In this document: positions 42,771-52,148 of the stretch, piece after piece
Layout: each line of letters starts with the position of its first letter
Numbering within the stretch: position 1 is the stretch's first letter
From: Spirosoma profusum
GTDB taxonomy: Bacteria; Bacteroidota; Bacteroidia; Cytophagales; Spirosomataceae
NCBI RefSeq assembly: GCF_014699005.1
Contig: NZ_JACWZY010000005.1
Span: 62,001 to 126,000 of the forward strand
DNA: 64,000 nucleotides
Reading direction: 5' to 3'
Notes under the pieces: generated by a model
The model's input: the letters and a program-made list of their open reading frames with translations, nothing else
What the model was told of the DNA's origin: nothing
The model's database searches: none
Translations under genes and position numbers: made by a program

Positions 42771-44354
42771 TTAGATGATCTTCAACCGCTCTTCTTCCAG
42801 ATCGATTTGATACAACTGCTGACGGATAATTTCTTCGTCAATCGTCGGATCTTTGTTAAGTTCGGTAAGAAACTGCCGTTGGGTTTCAAGCAATTCTACA
42901 AAAATCACCTTAGTCTTCTCATTCATCCAGCTATCGTCGGTCGCTTTTGACCGCTCTTCCCATTGCTTCAGGAATTTCTCAAGGCCAGTGTGACCATTCA
43001 ACTCGTTTTCATATTTAACCTTCAGAAACTGGTAGACATGCTGTTTCAGGCCTTGCTTCATTTGCTGCCGGACTAACTCTTCTGCTCCTTCTTCTACTAA
43101 GCCATCAAACAGTTTTGTCCTTCTTATGAGATAAGGAAGTGTAAGCCCTTGTACCAGAAGAGTAAGCAGGATCGCAACAAACGTAATAACAAGAATGAGA
43201 TTCCTTTGTGGGAAAGCGGTGCCATTTTCTAACGTAATGGGTATGGCTAATGCCGCAGCCAGCGACACCACACCACGCATACCCGTCCAACCGAGAAGCA
43301 TAGGCATCAGCCAACGCCTTCTATTAGAACGAGCCTGAGGCACTACGCTGGGACGAAAGATTATTGTAGCCAATAATGCCGCATAAGCACTAATCATTCT
43401 GGCAGCAATCAATACGCCTGTCACTAATACTCCATAGCCAATGGCAGTACGCAAGGGAATGCCTTCAGCGCGTAATCCTTCGACAATTTCGGGAAGTTCC
43501 AGTCCGATGATGAGAAAGACAACACCATTCAGGATAAACACAAAGCTTTCCCAGACACTAAAGCTCTGAATACGACTGGCGCTGTTCAGAAAAACAAGCC
43601 GTTTGCCCGACATAAACAGGCCACCGCTAACAATAGCCAGCACGCCCGAGCAATGAAACTCTTCTGCCACCCAATACATAAAATAAGGCTCAATAAGCGT
43701 CAGCGCAATATGCGATTGGGCATCGAGCGGAAGGCGTTTGTGCCCCTGAACAAAAATCCAGGCCAGTAGTAAGCCTGCGCCTGCCCCACCGATTACCATC
43801 CATAAAAAGCTCAACGCGGCCTGCTGCCAGACGAACTGCCCCGTACCGACAGCGACCAATGCAAACCGGAAAATGATCAGCGAGGAAGCATCGTTGAGCA
43901 GGCTTTCTCCTTCCAGAATTGCCGACGTGGATTTGGGGATTTTCACAAATTTGGTAATGGCTCCCGTACTCACTGCATCGGGCGGGGAGACGATTCCACC
44001 CAATAAAAACCCTAACGCAATGGTGAACCCTGGAATGAAATGATTAGCGGCTATCGCAACCGATAAGGCGGTGAAAAACACAACCAGAAAGGCAAAACTA
44101 CCAATGATCCGCCACCATTTTTTCATCTCTTTGAATGAAATCGTCCAGGAAGCCTCAAACAAAAGTGGCGGCAGAAAAATAAAAAAGATGAGGTCGGGAT
44201 TAATCCGTACTCTTGGCAAACCCGGCATAAAACTAACGAGCAGTCCTGCCACAACCAGCAGAATCGGATAAGCGATTTTTAGTTGGTTAGCCCACATATT
44301 CAGCAGCACGATGGCCGCAATCATGGCGAGCAGAAATGGTAAGAGGGTGTGCAT
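42771..44354 (-). CDS. Na+/H+ antiporter, CPA1 (NhaP-like) family
   Basis: A 527-residue protein with about 12 helices (residues 1-410) and a cytoplasmic helical tail of about 115 residues. FFIFLPPLLFEASWTISF, GGIVSPPDAVSTGA and ILEGESLLNDASSLIIF contain the conserved acidic and proton-path residues of the cation:proton antiporter-1 family. GWTGMRGVVSLAAALAIP follows. The tail (EELVRQQMKQGLKQHVYQFL) probably regulates activity. No CTACGT word occurs in its 1.6 kb. Confidence 0.93.
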   Translation of the reverse strand: MHTLLPFLLAMIAAIVLLNMWANQLKIAYPILLVVAGLLVSFMPGLPRVRINPDLIFFIFLPPLLFEASWTISFKEMKKWWRIIGSFAFLVVFFTALSVAIAANHFIPGFTIALGFLLGGIVSPPDAVSTGAITKFVKIPKSTSAILEGESLLNDASSLIIFRFALVAVGTGQFVWQQAALSFLWMVIGGAGAGLLLAWIFVQGHKRLPLDAQSHIALTLIEPYFMYWVAEEFHCSGVLAIVSGGLFMSGKRLVFLNSASRIQSFSVWESFVFILNGVVFLIIGLELPEIVEGLRAEGIPLRTAIGYGVLVTGVLIAARMISAYAALLATIIFRPSVVPQARSNRRRWLMPMLLGWTGMRGVVSLAAALAIPITLENGTAFPQRNLILVITFVAILLTLLVQGLTLPYLIRRTKLFDGLVEEGAEELVRQQMKQGLKQHVYQFLKVKYENELNGHTGLEKFLKQWEERSKATDDSWMNEKTKVIFVELLETQRQFLTELNKDPTIDEEIIRQQLYQIDLEEERLKII

Positions 44355-44705
44355 TAAATGAAGGGTGTATAATTATAATGTTCTAAAAAATTAGTTCTTT
44401 CCGGCAACTAGTCATTGACCGATTCAATCGGCGGAGAAAGGTCGACAACTCGCCCTAGGCCGTTATTGACGTATGGCGCCAGACTTATAATGATACGTTA
44501 AATTGAACGTTTAGCAAAACTTTTTGAACGTTGACGTATCCACCTGACTCCTCAGTAGTCTCAATTATCAAATTGATTAATTAACAGTTCAGTACTCTTT
44601 TTTAAAACAGCTTTTAGGGTTTCGGTTCGTACTACGTACCAAATTGTGCGGGATTCTGCGGTTTTTGTCCTTATTTCGCCCCGCAACCGTCTATCTCCCG
44701 CTTCC
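44355..44705. other. Divergent intergenic region with an operator-like palindrome
   Basis: This 351-base gap separates the antiporter and coaX. CCGATTCAATCGG (44419-44431) is a perfect palindrome with a central C and could be an operator. I find no TAnnTTTG box, hairpin terminator or small gene. An alternative GTG start for coaX at 44646 lies inside. Confidence 0.35.
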
Positions 44706-45473
44706 GTGCAGATTATCGTTGATATCGGCAATACCGACGCTGTTTTCGGTCTTTACGTCCAAACTACCTGGCCACACATCTGGCGAACACCTGCCCGACG
44801 GGAAGAATCACCAGACGCTTACGAACGACGTTTACGGCTTTGGCTACTCGAAGCCTCTATTCCGCTGAGTGCTATCCAGCATACGGTCATTAGCAGCGTA
44901 GTACCTGATTTAACACCAACGCTACGTACAATGCTGACCAATTTGTTTGGTTTTGAGCCGGTTGTGGTAGGGCCTGGCGTTTATCCGCTTCTGCCGATCG
45001 AAGTGTTACGTCCTCACGAAATCGGGGCTGATCTGGTAGCCAACGCGCTGGCTGCCTATACACGCTACCAGCGAAATTGCGTAGTAGTCGATTTTGGGAC
45101 GGCGCTTACGTTCACAACGGTTTCGGGCGAAGGTAAAATTCTGGGAGTCGCCATTGCGCCAGGTTTAAGAACAGCCATCCGTTCTTTATTTTCCAATACC
45201 GCCCAACTTCCTGAAGTACCTATCGAAGTTCCTGCGTCGGCGCTGGGTACCAGCACAACACACGCGATCCAGGCTGGCGTATTATTGGGCTACGAGGGGC
45301 TTGTTCGTTCCCTGGTCGAACGTATTCAAACCGAACTCAATGGCGACTGTATTGCCGTGGCTACCGGTGGTCTGTCGAGCCGGATTCCTTCATTACGTAG
45401 CGTTTTTACCGACATCATTCCCTCTCTAACGCTGGAAGGCGTTCGCCTGATTGGTGAATTCGCCAGAAAATAA
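44706..45473 (+). CDS. coaX: Type III pantothenate kinase
   Basis: A 255-residue enzyme phosphorylating pantothenate, the first step of coenzyme A synthesis. The motifs IIVDIGNTDAVFGLY (ATP site), RPHEIGADLVANALAAY (pantothenate site) and VVDFGTALTFTTVS (metal and phosphate) are intact. I chose the GTG at 44706 because CoaX proteins begin one or two residues before the IDIGNT block; a GTG at 44646 would add 20 unconserved residues. It is followed by a strong terminator. Confidence 0.92.
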   Translation: MQIIVDIGNTDAVFGLYVQTTWPHIWRTPARREESPDAYERRLRLWLLEASIPLSAIQHTVISSVVPDLTPTLRTMLTNLFGFEPVVVGPGVYPLLPIEVLRPHEIGADLVANALAAYTRYQRNCVVVDFGTALTFTTVSGEGKILGVAIAPGLRTAIRSLFSNTAQLPEVPIEVPASALGTSTTHAIQAGVLLGYEGLVRSLVERIQTELNGDCIAVATGGLSSRIPSLRSVFTDIIPSLTLEGVRLIGEFARK

Positions 45474-45505
45474 TTCAGAAGTTTTCGATAATCACAAGTC
45501 TACTG

Positions 45506-45550
45506 TAATACAAAAAGCGACTCTTAAGTTAAGAGTCGCTTTTTGTATTA
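45506..45550. terminator. Terminator after coaX
   Basis: Arms 45506-45527 and 45529-45550 are perfectly complementary (core AAAAAGCGACTCTTAA), with an effective loop of a few bases in TTAAGTTAA and a T run. The rest of the gap to 45835 is AT-rich; TAATTTGG near 45750 is at best a weak -7 box. Confidence 0.92.
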
Positions 45551-45835
45551 TATGAATATAAAGAATTTATCATACATATTTATCCTGACCGTCTAATAAA
45601 TTTTCATCTATCACGGATTTGACCTTTCTTCTGAAAAATAGAACATTCCATGCTTTTTCTTCTATCACTTCTATTACATCCGTTTATAGTTACAAAGGAG
45701 AAAATATCACTATTTTATACGGCAAATAAGGTATTTATAATAGTATTAATTTGGATTAAACGTATTAACTCAATAGTAAAAAAATAGACCTGAGTGAAGC
45801 GTTTCGCATTCAATTCCCATAAACGATCTGCTATC

Positions 45836-46516
45836 ATGAAAACAGGCAAACTTTTACTCAACGTTATCACAATTGTACTTTTTAGTGTTTCTTTTGTTCA
45901 GGCAAATGTTCCCAAACCATCCTGGCAGGCAGGAAAAATAGTGTTATGGAATAATGAAGTTCTTGAAGGAGAGCTCGTCTACAATTGGCTAGTTGAAACC
46001 GTTCAGTTTCGTCAGGAAGACGGGCGTATTCGTCTGTTTCCGGCTGATCAGATTCGCCAGTTTGGTTGGTTCGATACGCATCAAAATAGACAACGGGATT
46101 TCATGGCGCTTACTGACGTAGTATCCCATCCGGAAACGTACCGAATTTATGAAGTTTGTATGGATGGACCCTTAGCTGTTGTTCGGCGACTGAAGCGTCC
46201 ACGCGGACTCTGGAAACGAACGATAGGTAGTCCTGTTCATTTTAACGATAAGGCTACGCTGGCACAGAATCCTGATTTCTTTGATTACTACGTTCACGAT
46301 GCTGGTCGATTACTCGCGCTTGATCGCTATTACAAAGATATCTATGAGCCCCTCATGACATCATATGCCAAACAGATTGATACGTATACTGAGACACACA
46401 ATATCAACGACCGAACCTTGATGGGCCGACTTATTTTGATAAGCCATTATAATACGTTGGTTGAGCAGTCGTCTTCAACGGCTTCGGCCCGCAACCTGAT
46501 TCAGGCGCGGGAATAA
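45836..46516 (+). CDS. Exported protein of unknown function
   Basis: A 226-residue protein; ATG 45836 yields the signal peptide MKTGKLLLNVITIVLFSVSF ending VQANV. The start of the mature part (AGKIVLWNNEVLEGELVYNW, then RLFPADQIRQFGW) resembles a small beta-barrel found in several Bacteroidota secreted proteins in which a stored residue string is compared with a surface. The second half is helical (YYVHDAGRLLALDRYYKDIY). I do not recognise the family. It converges on the small RHH gene five bases away. Confidence 0.65.
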   Translation: MKTGKLLLNVITIVLFSVSFVQANVPKPSWQAGKIVLWNNEVLEGELVYNWLVETVQFRQEDGRIRLFPADQIRQFGWFDTHQNRQRDFMALTDVVSHPETYRIYEVCMDGPLAVVRRLKRPRGLWKRTIGSPVHFNDKATLAQNPDFFDYYVHDAGRLLALDRYYKDIYEPLMTSYAKQIDTYTETHNINDRTLMGRLILISHYNTLVEQSSSTASARNLIQARE

Positions 46517-46520
46517 AATG

Positions 46521-46715
46521 CTACGTTTCGGGAAGTAGAGGAGGTTCGTCGTCAGGCATTGAATTCTGTCGTTTTTTTCGCTTTCGAAGTGCATCGTTCA
46601 GCAGGTATTCAATCTGACCATTTACGCTTCGAAACTCCTCCTGTGCCCATCGCTCCAGTTCTTTCAGCGTTTCGGGTTGAATCCTCAACACAAATGCTTT
46701 TTTCTCAGCAGCCAT
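46521..46715 (-). CDS. Arc-like ribbon-helix-helix protein
   Basis: A 64-residue protein. KAFVLRIQPETLKELERWAQ followed by EEFRSVNGQIEYLLNDALRK has the strand-helix-helix pattern of Arc/MetJ DNA-binding proteins. The C terminus is charged and proline-rich. It follows the SPFH gene on the same strand, separated by a palindrome of about 115 bases. A toxin partner is not visible. This pair is seen in other Bacteroidota, to my knowledge. Confidence 0.72.
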   Translation of the reverse strand: MAAEKKAFVLRIQPETLKELERWAQEEFRSVNGQIEYLLNDALRKRKKRQNSMPDDEPPLLPET

Positions 46716-46720
46716 TCGTG

Positions 46721-46832
46721 AGTTGTAAGGTTATAAGGTTGTAGAGTTGTAGGGGTATAAAGCTGTAGAGTTAACAGCGACTAGCGCTATAACTGCACAA
46801 CTTTATAACCCTACAACCCTATAACTTTTCAA
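46721..46832. repeat. GTTGTAAGGTTATAAG-word inverted repeat
   Basis: The left part (46721-46762) consists of variants of GTTGTAGAG and GGTTATAAG; the right part (46798-46832) is its imperfect complement (CTTTATAACCCTACAACCCT). It lies between the SPFH stop and the RHH start codon on the same strand, so it is in the message leader of the RHH gene. Confidence 0.75.
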
Positions 46833-47690
46833 CTAATTATACAGTGTTCCCGCATTCACAACAGGGCTTACGGATTTTTCACCACACAATACGACCAGCA
46901 AATTGCTGACCATGGCAGCTTTACGTTCTTCATCCAGTTGTACTACGCCTTTTTCGGCGAGTCGGGCGAGGGCCATTTCAACCATACCAACGGCTCCTTC
47001 CACAATCTGTTTCCGGGCCGATACGACAGCCGTTGCCTGCTGACGCTGCAACATGGCTCCGGCAATTTCGGGGGAGTAGGCCAGGTGACTGATACGTGCC
47101 TCCATTACCCGAACCCCTGCCTGACCGAGCCGTTCGTCGAGTTCCTGCTCCAGAAATTTATTGATTTGGCCAGTATTGTCGCGCAACGTAACGGTTTCGT
47201 GTTCATCTTCCATGTTGTCGTAGGCATGAGAACTGGCCAGAAACCGCACGGCTGCCTCCGACTGAATCTGCACGAAATTCGCGTAGTTATCGACGTCGAA
47301 AAGGGCTTTGGCCGTATCCGAAACCTGCCAGACAACCACAGCTGCAATTTCGATGGGGTTCCCCATTTTATCGTTCACTTTCAGTTGTTGGCCATTCAGG
47401 TTTCGGGCTCGTAGACTGATACGTGTTTTACTATATAACGGATTAACCCACCGCAAGCCTGTCTCTTTCATCGTTCCTACGTAGTCGCCAAAGAACGTAG
47501 CAGCAATGCCTTCGTTTGGATAAATTACAATGATTCCTTTCAGAATGAATATGCCGGTGAAGGACAGAAGTATCCCCCAAAGTGGATTACTGGCGTAATT
47601 AATAATAACCAGAGCTGCCAGAATAAAGCTGGCCAGGCCAATCAACAGGAAAATATATCCTGACGCAGAAGTAAGCTTTTTCTCTTGCAT
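46833..47690 (-). CDS. SPFH/band 7 domain protein
   Basis: A 285-residue membrane protein with two N-terminal hydrophobic segments ([40 protein letters not shown]). An SPFH domain follows at about residues 60-230 ([60 protein letters not shown]). Proteins of this class form large oligomeric scaffolds in membranes. The next gene encodes an RHH DNA-binding protein. A promoter with both boxes is seen just upstream. Confidence 0.9.
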   Translation of the reverse strand: MQEKKLTSASGYIFLLIGLASFILAALVIINYASNPLWGILLSFTGIFILKGIIVIYPNEGIAATFFGDYVGTMKETGLRWVNPLYSKTRISLRARNLNGQQLKVNDKMGNPIEIAAVVVWQVSDTAKALFDVDNYANFVQIQSEAAVRFLASSHAYDNMEDEHETVTLRDNTGQINKFLEQELDERLGQAGVRVMEARISHLAYSPEIAGAMLQRQQATAVVSARKQIVEGAVGMVEMALARLAEKGVVQLDEERKAAMVSNLLVVLCGEKSVSPVVNAGTLYN

Positions 47691-47707
47691 GACGGTAAAG
47701 TTTAGTC

Positions 47708-47737
47708 CAAAAGTATGATATCAAAATAATAGCACAA
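47708..47737 (-). promoter_or_regulatory. Promoter of the SPFH gene
   Basis: On the minus strand, TTG (47737-47735) and TACTTTTG (47715-47708) are 19 bases apart, matching the -33 and -7 boxes of Bacteroidota promoters. The ATG at 47690 is 17 bases further, so the leader would be very short. Confidence 0.6.
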
Positions 47738-47842
47738 TGATAGATAGTTTTTGGGGGAGTTCTTCCAAAATTGTATAAGCGGTTCTGATGATCTGGCAAC
47801 GGCTTCTTTTGACTTATGGCTGTAAACGCCAATCCTTTTCGT

Positions 47843-47850
47843 TATTTTTG
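47843..47850 (+). promoter_or_regulatory. Candidate -7 box of lysS
   Basis: TATTTTTG matches TAnnTTTG, 49 bases before the lysS ATG. No convincing -33 box was found at the expected distance. Confidence 0.45.
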
Positions 47851-47899
47851 CGCCCTCAAAGAGTGGTCGATAGAGAAACCGACCAACGTATTGACTACC

Positions 47900-49657
47900 A
47901 TGCAGCTTAGCGAACAGGAAATAAATCGCCGACAAAAGCGAGAAGAACTGATGCGGATGGGTATCGACCCCTACCCTGCCGCGCTTTTTGACGTAAATAC
48001 GACCGTGGCCGACATCCGAACGGCTTTTCACACCATAGAGCCCGAACAGGATTTATCGGGAGATAAACGTTGGGGCCATGTACAACTGGCTGGTCGACTG
48101 ATGATTATCCGCGTTAGTGGGAGCGCATCGTTTGCCGAATTACAGGATTCGACCGGACGTATTCAGGTTTATTTCCGGCGCGACGACATCTGCCCTGGCG
48201 AGGACAAAACCTTGTATAATACTGTATTTAAGAAGTTGCTGGACATTGGCGACATCATTGGCGTTCGGGGTCATATCTTCTCGACCAAAACCGGTGAATT
48301 ATCGGTGTATGTAAAAGAATTTACGATTCTTAACAAATCGCTACGTCCGCTGCCGGTCGTGAAAGAAGTGGTCAATGAACAAGGCGAAAAAGAAACCTAC
48401 GATGCCTTTACCGATCCTGAGCAACGGTATCGTCAACGCTACGTTGACCTAATCGTGAATCCGCAGGTACGTGACGTCTTCGTGAAACGTACCAAACTGG
48501 TCAATTCTATTCGGCAATACCTTAGCAACAAAGGATATCTGGAGGTCGAAACGCCCATTCTTCAGCCGATTCATGGTGGCGCTACGGCCCGACCGTTCAG
48601 TACGCACCACAACTCACTCGACATGACGCTGTACATGCGTATCGCGAACGAGTTGTACCTAAAGCGGTTGATTGTAGGTGGTTATGATGGCGTTTTCGAG
48701 TTTGCGAAAGATTTCCGAAATGAAGGGATGGACCGCACCCACAATCCGGAATTTACGCAGGTTGAATTCTACGTAGCGTACAAAGACTACGTCTGGATGA
48801 TGGACACCATTGAAGAGATGGTTGAAAAAGTGGCACTCGACGTAGCAGGAACGACCAAAGTAACGGTGGGCGAAAACGTAATCGACTTTAAACGTCCCTG
48901 GAAACGCCTGACGATGTTCGAAGCCATCCAGGAATATACGGGCGTCGACGTATCGGAGATGGATGAAGCGGCACTACGTCAGGTAGCCGAAAGTCGTGGG
49001 ATCAAAACCGATAGTACGATGGGCAAGTCGAAACTAATTGACGAACTGTTCGGTGATGCCTGTGAACCCAACCTGATCCAACCGACATTCATTACGGATT
49101 ACCCCGTTGAGATGTCACCATTGACCAAAAAACACCGTAGCAAACCAGGTTTAGTGGAACGCTTTGAAGCCATTTGTAACGGAAAAGAGATTGCCAATGC
49201 GTATTCAGAGCTAAACGACCCATTGGACCAACGCGAGCGTTTCGAAGAACAGCTTCGTCTGGCCGAGCGTGGTGATGAAGAAGCGATGGCGCTGGACGAA
49301 GATTTTTTGCGGGCACTTGAATACGGTATGCCACCAACGGCGGGCGTTGGTCTGGGTATAGATCGATTGACCATGATCATGACCAATCAGCCGTCGATTC
49401 AGGATGTACTTTTCTTTCCGCAGATGCGCCCCGAGAAAAAGCTTGAGCAATCAAGCGAGAGTGATTTCGTGGCAGCGGGCGTACCCGCGGAATGGGTTCC
49501 AGCCGTTCAGAAACTTGGTTTCATGACGGTAGAACAGCTACGTACCGCCAATCCCAACAAACTTTTCAACGATTTGGGGGGCGTTCGTAAGAAGTTGAAA
49601 TTGGAGGTTAAAATGCCGGCGCTCGACGAAGTAAAGAACTGGACAGGAAACAGCTAA
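47900..49657 (+). CDS. lysS: Lysyl-tRNA synthetase, class II
   Basis: A 585-residue enzyme. The OB-fold anticodon domain covers about residues 55-165 ([20 protein letters not shown]), and the class II catalytic core follows ([76 protein letters not shown]). About 70 residues after the core ([20 protein letters not shown] onward) form an extra helical tail resembling a helix-hairpin-helix unit, known in Bacteroidota LysS. ATG 47900 fits homologues; the longer frame from 47816 has no support. Confidence 0.96.
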   Translation: MQLSEQEINRRQKREELMRMGIDPYPAALFDVNTTVADIRTAFHTIEPEQDLSGDKRWGHVQLAGRLMIIRVSGSASFAELQDSTGRIQVYFRRDDICPGEDKTLYNTVFKKLLDIGDIIGVRGHIFSTKTGELSVYVKEFTILNKSLRPLPVVKEVVNEQGEKETYDAFTDPEQRYRQRYVDLIVNPQVRDVFVKRTKLVNSIRQYLSNKGYLEVETPILQPIHGGATARPFSTHHNSLDMTLYMRIANELYLKRLIVGGYDGVFEFAKDFRNEGMDRTHNPEFTQVEFYVAYKDYVWMMDTIEEMVEKVALDVAGTTKVTVGENVIDFKRPWKRLTMFEAIQEYTGVDVSEMDEAALRQVAESRGIKTDSTMGKSKLIDELFGDACEPNLIQPTFITDYPVEMSPLTKKHRSKPGLVERFEAICNGKEIANAYSELNDPLDQRERFEEQLRLAERGDEEAMALDEDFLRALEYGMPPTAGVGLGIDRLTMIMTNQPSIQDVLFFPQMRPEKKLEQSSESDFVAAGVPAEWVPAVQKLGFMTVEQLRTANPNKLFNDLGGVRKKLKLEVKMPALDEVKNWTGNS

Positions 49658-49665
49658 CAACAATA

Positions 49666-49736
49666 CTGGACAGTTTATGTACGTAAAAGCCGGGGTTGCT
49701 GAAAAACAACCCTGCTCACGCTCATAAACTGTCCAG
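49666..49736. terminator. Cruciform-like terminator between lysS and the cold-shock gene
   Basis: CTGGACAGTTTATG (49666-49679) and CATAAACTGTCCAG (49723-49736) are perfect 14-base arms enclosing a second hairpin, GGGGTTG/CAACCCT. It lies between convergent genes. Confidence 0.75.
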
Positions 49737-49779
49737 ATTATAGGATTTCCTGCGCCGGGAGCCCGCCAGGTTACGTAGC

Positions 49780-49980
49780 CTAATCTTCTATCTTTTTAAC
49801 CTTTACGGCATTAAGGCCTTTTTTGCCATCGATTACCTCGAACTGTACGCGGTCTTTCTCACGAATCGTGATACCGTTCAGGCCGGTAATATGCACGAAA
49901 ATGTCACGATTGGTATCGTCTTCAACAATGAATCCGTAGCCCTTACTTTCGTTAAAGAATTTTACTACACCTGTTTGCAT
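49780..49980 (-). CDS. Cold-shock domain protein
   Basis: A 66-residue single-stranded nucleic acid-binding protein. The RNP1 motif NESKGYGFI and RNP2 motif RDIFVHI are intact, followed by EKDRVQFEVIDGKKGLNAVK. ATG 49980 begins MQTGVVKFF as in other Csp proteins; the frame extending to 50010 is not needed. The last residues KVKKIED are basic. It probably acts as an RNA chaperone. Confidence 0.94.
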   Translation of the reverse strand: MQTGVVKFFNESKGYGFIVEDDTNRDIFVHITGLNGITIREKDRVQFEVIDGKKGLNAVKVKKIED

Positions 49981-50318
49981 AAAACTTAAACAATTAAAAC
50001 AATTAAACACTTAAAGGGTCAGTTATTAACAAAAAACGCGGAACAGCCACAGGGTATCTCAGTGTTCAGGAAACATTGTTGAGAATCAGCGAACTTTGTT
50101 GCGTATTAGTATCCCGGCGGGGGGCCATAGGCCAAAACCGTCGTTGCAACACAAAGAAAACAAAAATGTTCCTACTACAAGTAGATTAGGCCCTTTTTTT
50201 AGCGATTTTCGATAGATTTACATCGTTTTCTGTGTAAACGGCAAACAATCTATTAAATCGGCCTATAGTTTTTTTCGCCCATGAATCGAATTTAGTAGAC
50301 ACTTCGCAGCAAAAACCG
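49981..50318. other. Leader/promoter region upstream of the cold-shock gene
   Basis: This 338-base gap precedes the cold-shock gene on the minus strand and the PspC-like gene on the plus strand. The first 60 bases are A-rich (AAACAATTAAAACAATTAAA), the middle holds GCGGAACAGCCACAGGGTAT and GGCGGGGGGCCATAGGCC. A long cold-shock leader would fit the family, but I could not identify a conserved cold box or a TAnnTTTG promoter on either strand. Confidence 0.3.
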
Positions 50319-50540
50319 ATGAATAAAATTCGATATTTCCTTGAAAGTCAAGCCTTTGGTGTTTGCTCGTGGCTTGGCGAGAAAATGAATATCTCGGCCA
50401 GCAGTATTCGGCTCTATTTTATCTATACGTCCTGCCTGACAATGGGCTCTCCCGTTATTCTATATTTGATTCTGGCGTTCTGGATGGAAATGAGCAAACA
50501 CCTCCGTCGACACGCCCACCCAACCATCTGGGAACTGTGA
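50319..50540 (+). CDS. PspC-like small membrane protein
   Basis: A 73-residue protein. The pattern GVCSWLGEKMNISASSIRLY followed by a hydrophobic helix FIYTSCLTMGSPVILYLILA fits the PspC domain, found in stress-responsive membrane proteins. It lacks a partner such as PspA. The 3' end runs into an intergenic repeat. Confidence is limited by its short length. Confidence 0.7.
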   Translation: MNKIRYFLESQAFGVCSWLGEKMNISASSIRLYFIYTSCLTMGSPVILYLILAFWMEMSKHLRRHAHPTIWEL

Positions 50541-50632
50541 TTTACGTATGATGTGTGAAATATGATATATGATGTACCATTCGGATAAAATAGGTGCATC
50601 ACACATATCATACATCCTACTTCATACATCAT
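50537..50632. repeat. ATGATGTATGA-word inverted repeat
   Basis: Variants of GATGTGTGAAATATGATATA on the left face CACACATATCATACATCCTA and CTTCATACATCATTT on the right. It lies between the PspC-like gene and the convergent glycosyltransferase gene and overlaps the stop codon of the latter. Confidence 0.75.
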
Positions 50633-51657
50633 TTAATCACCTCTTCAAACGTTTTCTTCCCTTCGCCAAAATATTGCCACACCAGGCTGCGTGGATACAG
50701 GATGACCTCAGTTCGTTGGGTCTGCTGCAATGCTTTGCGCTGACGGTGCAGCGCCGGTAATCGCCCGTAGAATGCGAAGTGGGCGCGTAGAATTGCTACA
50801 ATATCACGCCATTGACCAGCTTTCAGAAAAAGTATGGAAGAAAGCCCGTCCAGCGTTAGTCGTAGGAGGACTTTTGGCCAGAGCCATACGTTAGCTGGCC
50901 AGTTTTTATACAGCATGAAGAGGCTGTTCCGATAATTCAGATACGTTTTGTGTGGATTGGATTTATGGAGCGTTCCACCACCAACGTGATACACAGTCGA
51001 TTGCCCGCAGGTCCATACTTCGTAGCCCAGCCGCTGTGCCCGCCAGCACCAGTCGATCTCCTCCATATGCGCAAAAAAGTCAGCATCAAAACCACCGAGC
51101 TGATGAAATACGTCGGCGCGAACAAATAGGCAGGCTCCCGTCGCCCAGAAAACCGGACGGTTATCGTCGTACTGGCCGTGGTCGGTTTCGAACGTAGCAA
51201 AAACGCGCCCCCGGCAAAATACGTAACCTAACCAATCCAGAAATCCGCCAGCCGCGCCCGCGTGTTCAAATAACTGCCGCTCCTGATAAGACCGTATTTT
51301 GGGCTGACAAGCCACTACGTTCGGATTTGTTTCCAGCAACGTTAAAATCGGCTGAATCCAGTTGGCCGTTACCTCAATATCGGAATTGAGCAGGACGTAG
51401 TACGTAGCACCGCCATACGTAGTACGGATAAGATCGAGTGCTCGATTATAACCTCCCGCATATCCCTCGTTCTGAGGGAGTTCAATTACGCGAACGGCAG
51501 GAAACGTAGCGCGAAGGAACGTAACAGAATCATCGCGTGAAGCACTGTCTGCTACGTAGACTGGATGGCCATCGGCGTTGGCTACTACGTCAGGAAGGAA
51601 TTTCTCCAGAAACGGTTTCCCGTTATAATTCAGGATAACAATGGCGAGGGTATCCAC
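50629..51657 (-). CDS. Glycosyltransferase family 2 protein
   Basis: A 342-residue enzyme of the GT-A fold (rhamnosyltransferase WbbL-like in layout). AIVILNYNGKPFLEKFLPDV starts the nucleotide-sugar site. The metal-binding DxD equivalent is LLNSDIEVTANW near residue 97. FWATGACLFVRADVFHQLGG followed by FFAHMEEIDWCWRAQRLGYE is the acceptor region. It starts with GTG at 51657. It probably adds a sugar to a surface polysaccharide. ybaB lies upstream on the same strand with a palindrome between. Confidence 0.93.
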   Translation of the reverse strand: MDTLAIVILNYNGKPFLEKFLPDVVANADGHPVYVADSASRDDSVTFLRATFPAVRVIELPQNEGYAGGYNRALDLIRTTYGGATYYVLLNSDIEVTANWIQPILTLLETNPNVVACQPKIRSYQERQLFEHAGAAGGFLDWLGYVFCRGRVFATFETDHGQYDDNRPVFWATGACLFVRADVFHQLGGFDADFFAHMEEIDWCWRAQRLGYEVWTCGQSTVYHVGGGTLHKSNPHKTYLNYRNSLFMLYKNWPANVWLWPKVLLRLTLDGLSSILFLKAGQWRDIVAILRAHFAFYGRLPALHRQRKALQQTQRTEVILYPRSLVWQYFGEGKKTFEEVIK

Positions 51658-51671
51658 AAGACAGTTTTACA

Positions 51672-51733
51672 GTTTGTGGGTTGCCATGTACGGTGTATCT
51701 TGTCGGATAACCTGTACATAACAACCCACAAAC
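51672..51733. terminator. Palindrome between ybaB and the glycosyltransferase gene
   Basis: Arms 51672-51691 and 51714-51733: GTTTGTGGGTTG pairs with CAACCCACAAAC and ATGTAC with GTACAT, with two unpaired bases on each side between them. It probably ends the ybaB message. Confidence 0.7.
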
Positions 51734-51749
51734 GTATCAATTCAGTTTA

Positions 51750-52079
51750 CTACATTAACCCATCCAGATTCAGACCGGGAATATTGGGTAATAAACCTTC
51801 GGTAGCCTGACGGAGGTGTTCACGGGCTTTCGGCTCTACGTTGGCCATAGCCTTATTGATGGCTGCAACGATCAGATCCTGTAGCATTTCGCGATCGTCG
51901 GGCTTAATTAACTCCGAATCGATTTCGATTTTCAGTACGTTCTTCAAGCCGTTGACGGTTACCTTAACCAGCCCTGCGCCCGATTCACCCGTTTCGGTAA
52001 CGGTACTGAGTGTTTCCTGAGCATCTTTCATTCGGGACTGAACCTCCTTCATTTTCCCGAACATATTCATTATGTCCAT
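51750..52079 (-). CDS. ybaB: YbaB/EbfC family nucleoid-associated protein
   Basis: A 109-residue dimeric DNA-binding protein. The N terminus MNMFGKMKEVQSRMKDAQET and VKVTVNGLKNVLKIEIDSEL are the family signatures. The C terminus (GLLPNIPGLNLDGLM) is typical. Start could be either ATG, at 52079 or 52070. Not next to recR or dnaX here. Confidence 0.93.
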   Translation of the reverse strand: MDIMNMFGKMKEVQSRMKDAQETLSTVTETGESGAGLVKVTVNGLKNVLKIEIDSELIKPDDREMLQDLIVAAINKAMANVEPKAREHLRQATEGLLPNIPGLNLDGLM

Positions 52080-52148
52080 GTGCTTGGGTAATTAGGACCG
52101 ATAATTCGGTATGTTTATTGGGCAAACAGGCCAGAACAGCCTGCGGAC

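Noticed and set aside
46521-47690. Toxin-antitoxin module suggested by the RHH protein
   Set aside because: The neighbour is an SPFH scaffold protein, not a toxin, and no small toxin-like gene is adjacent.
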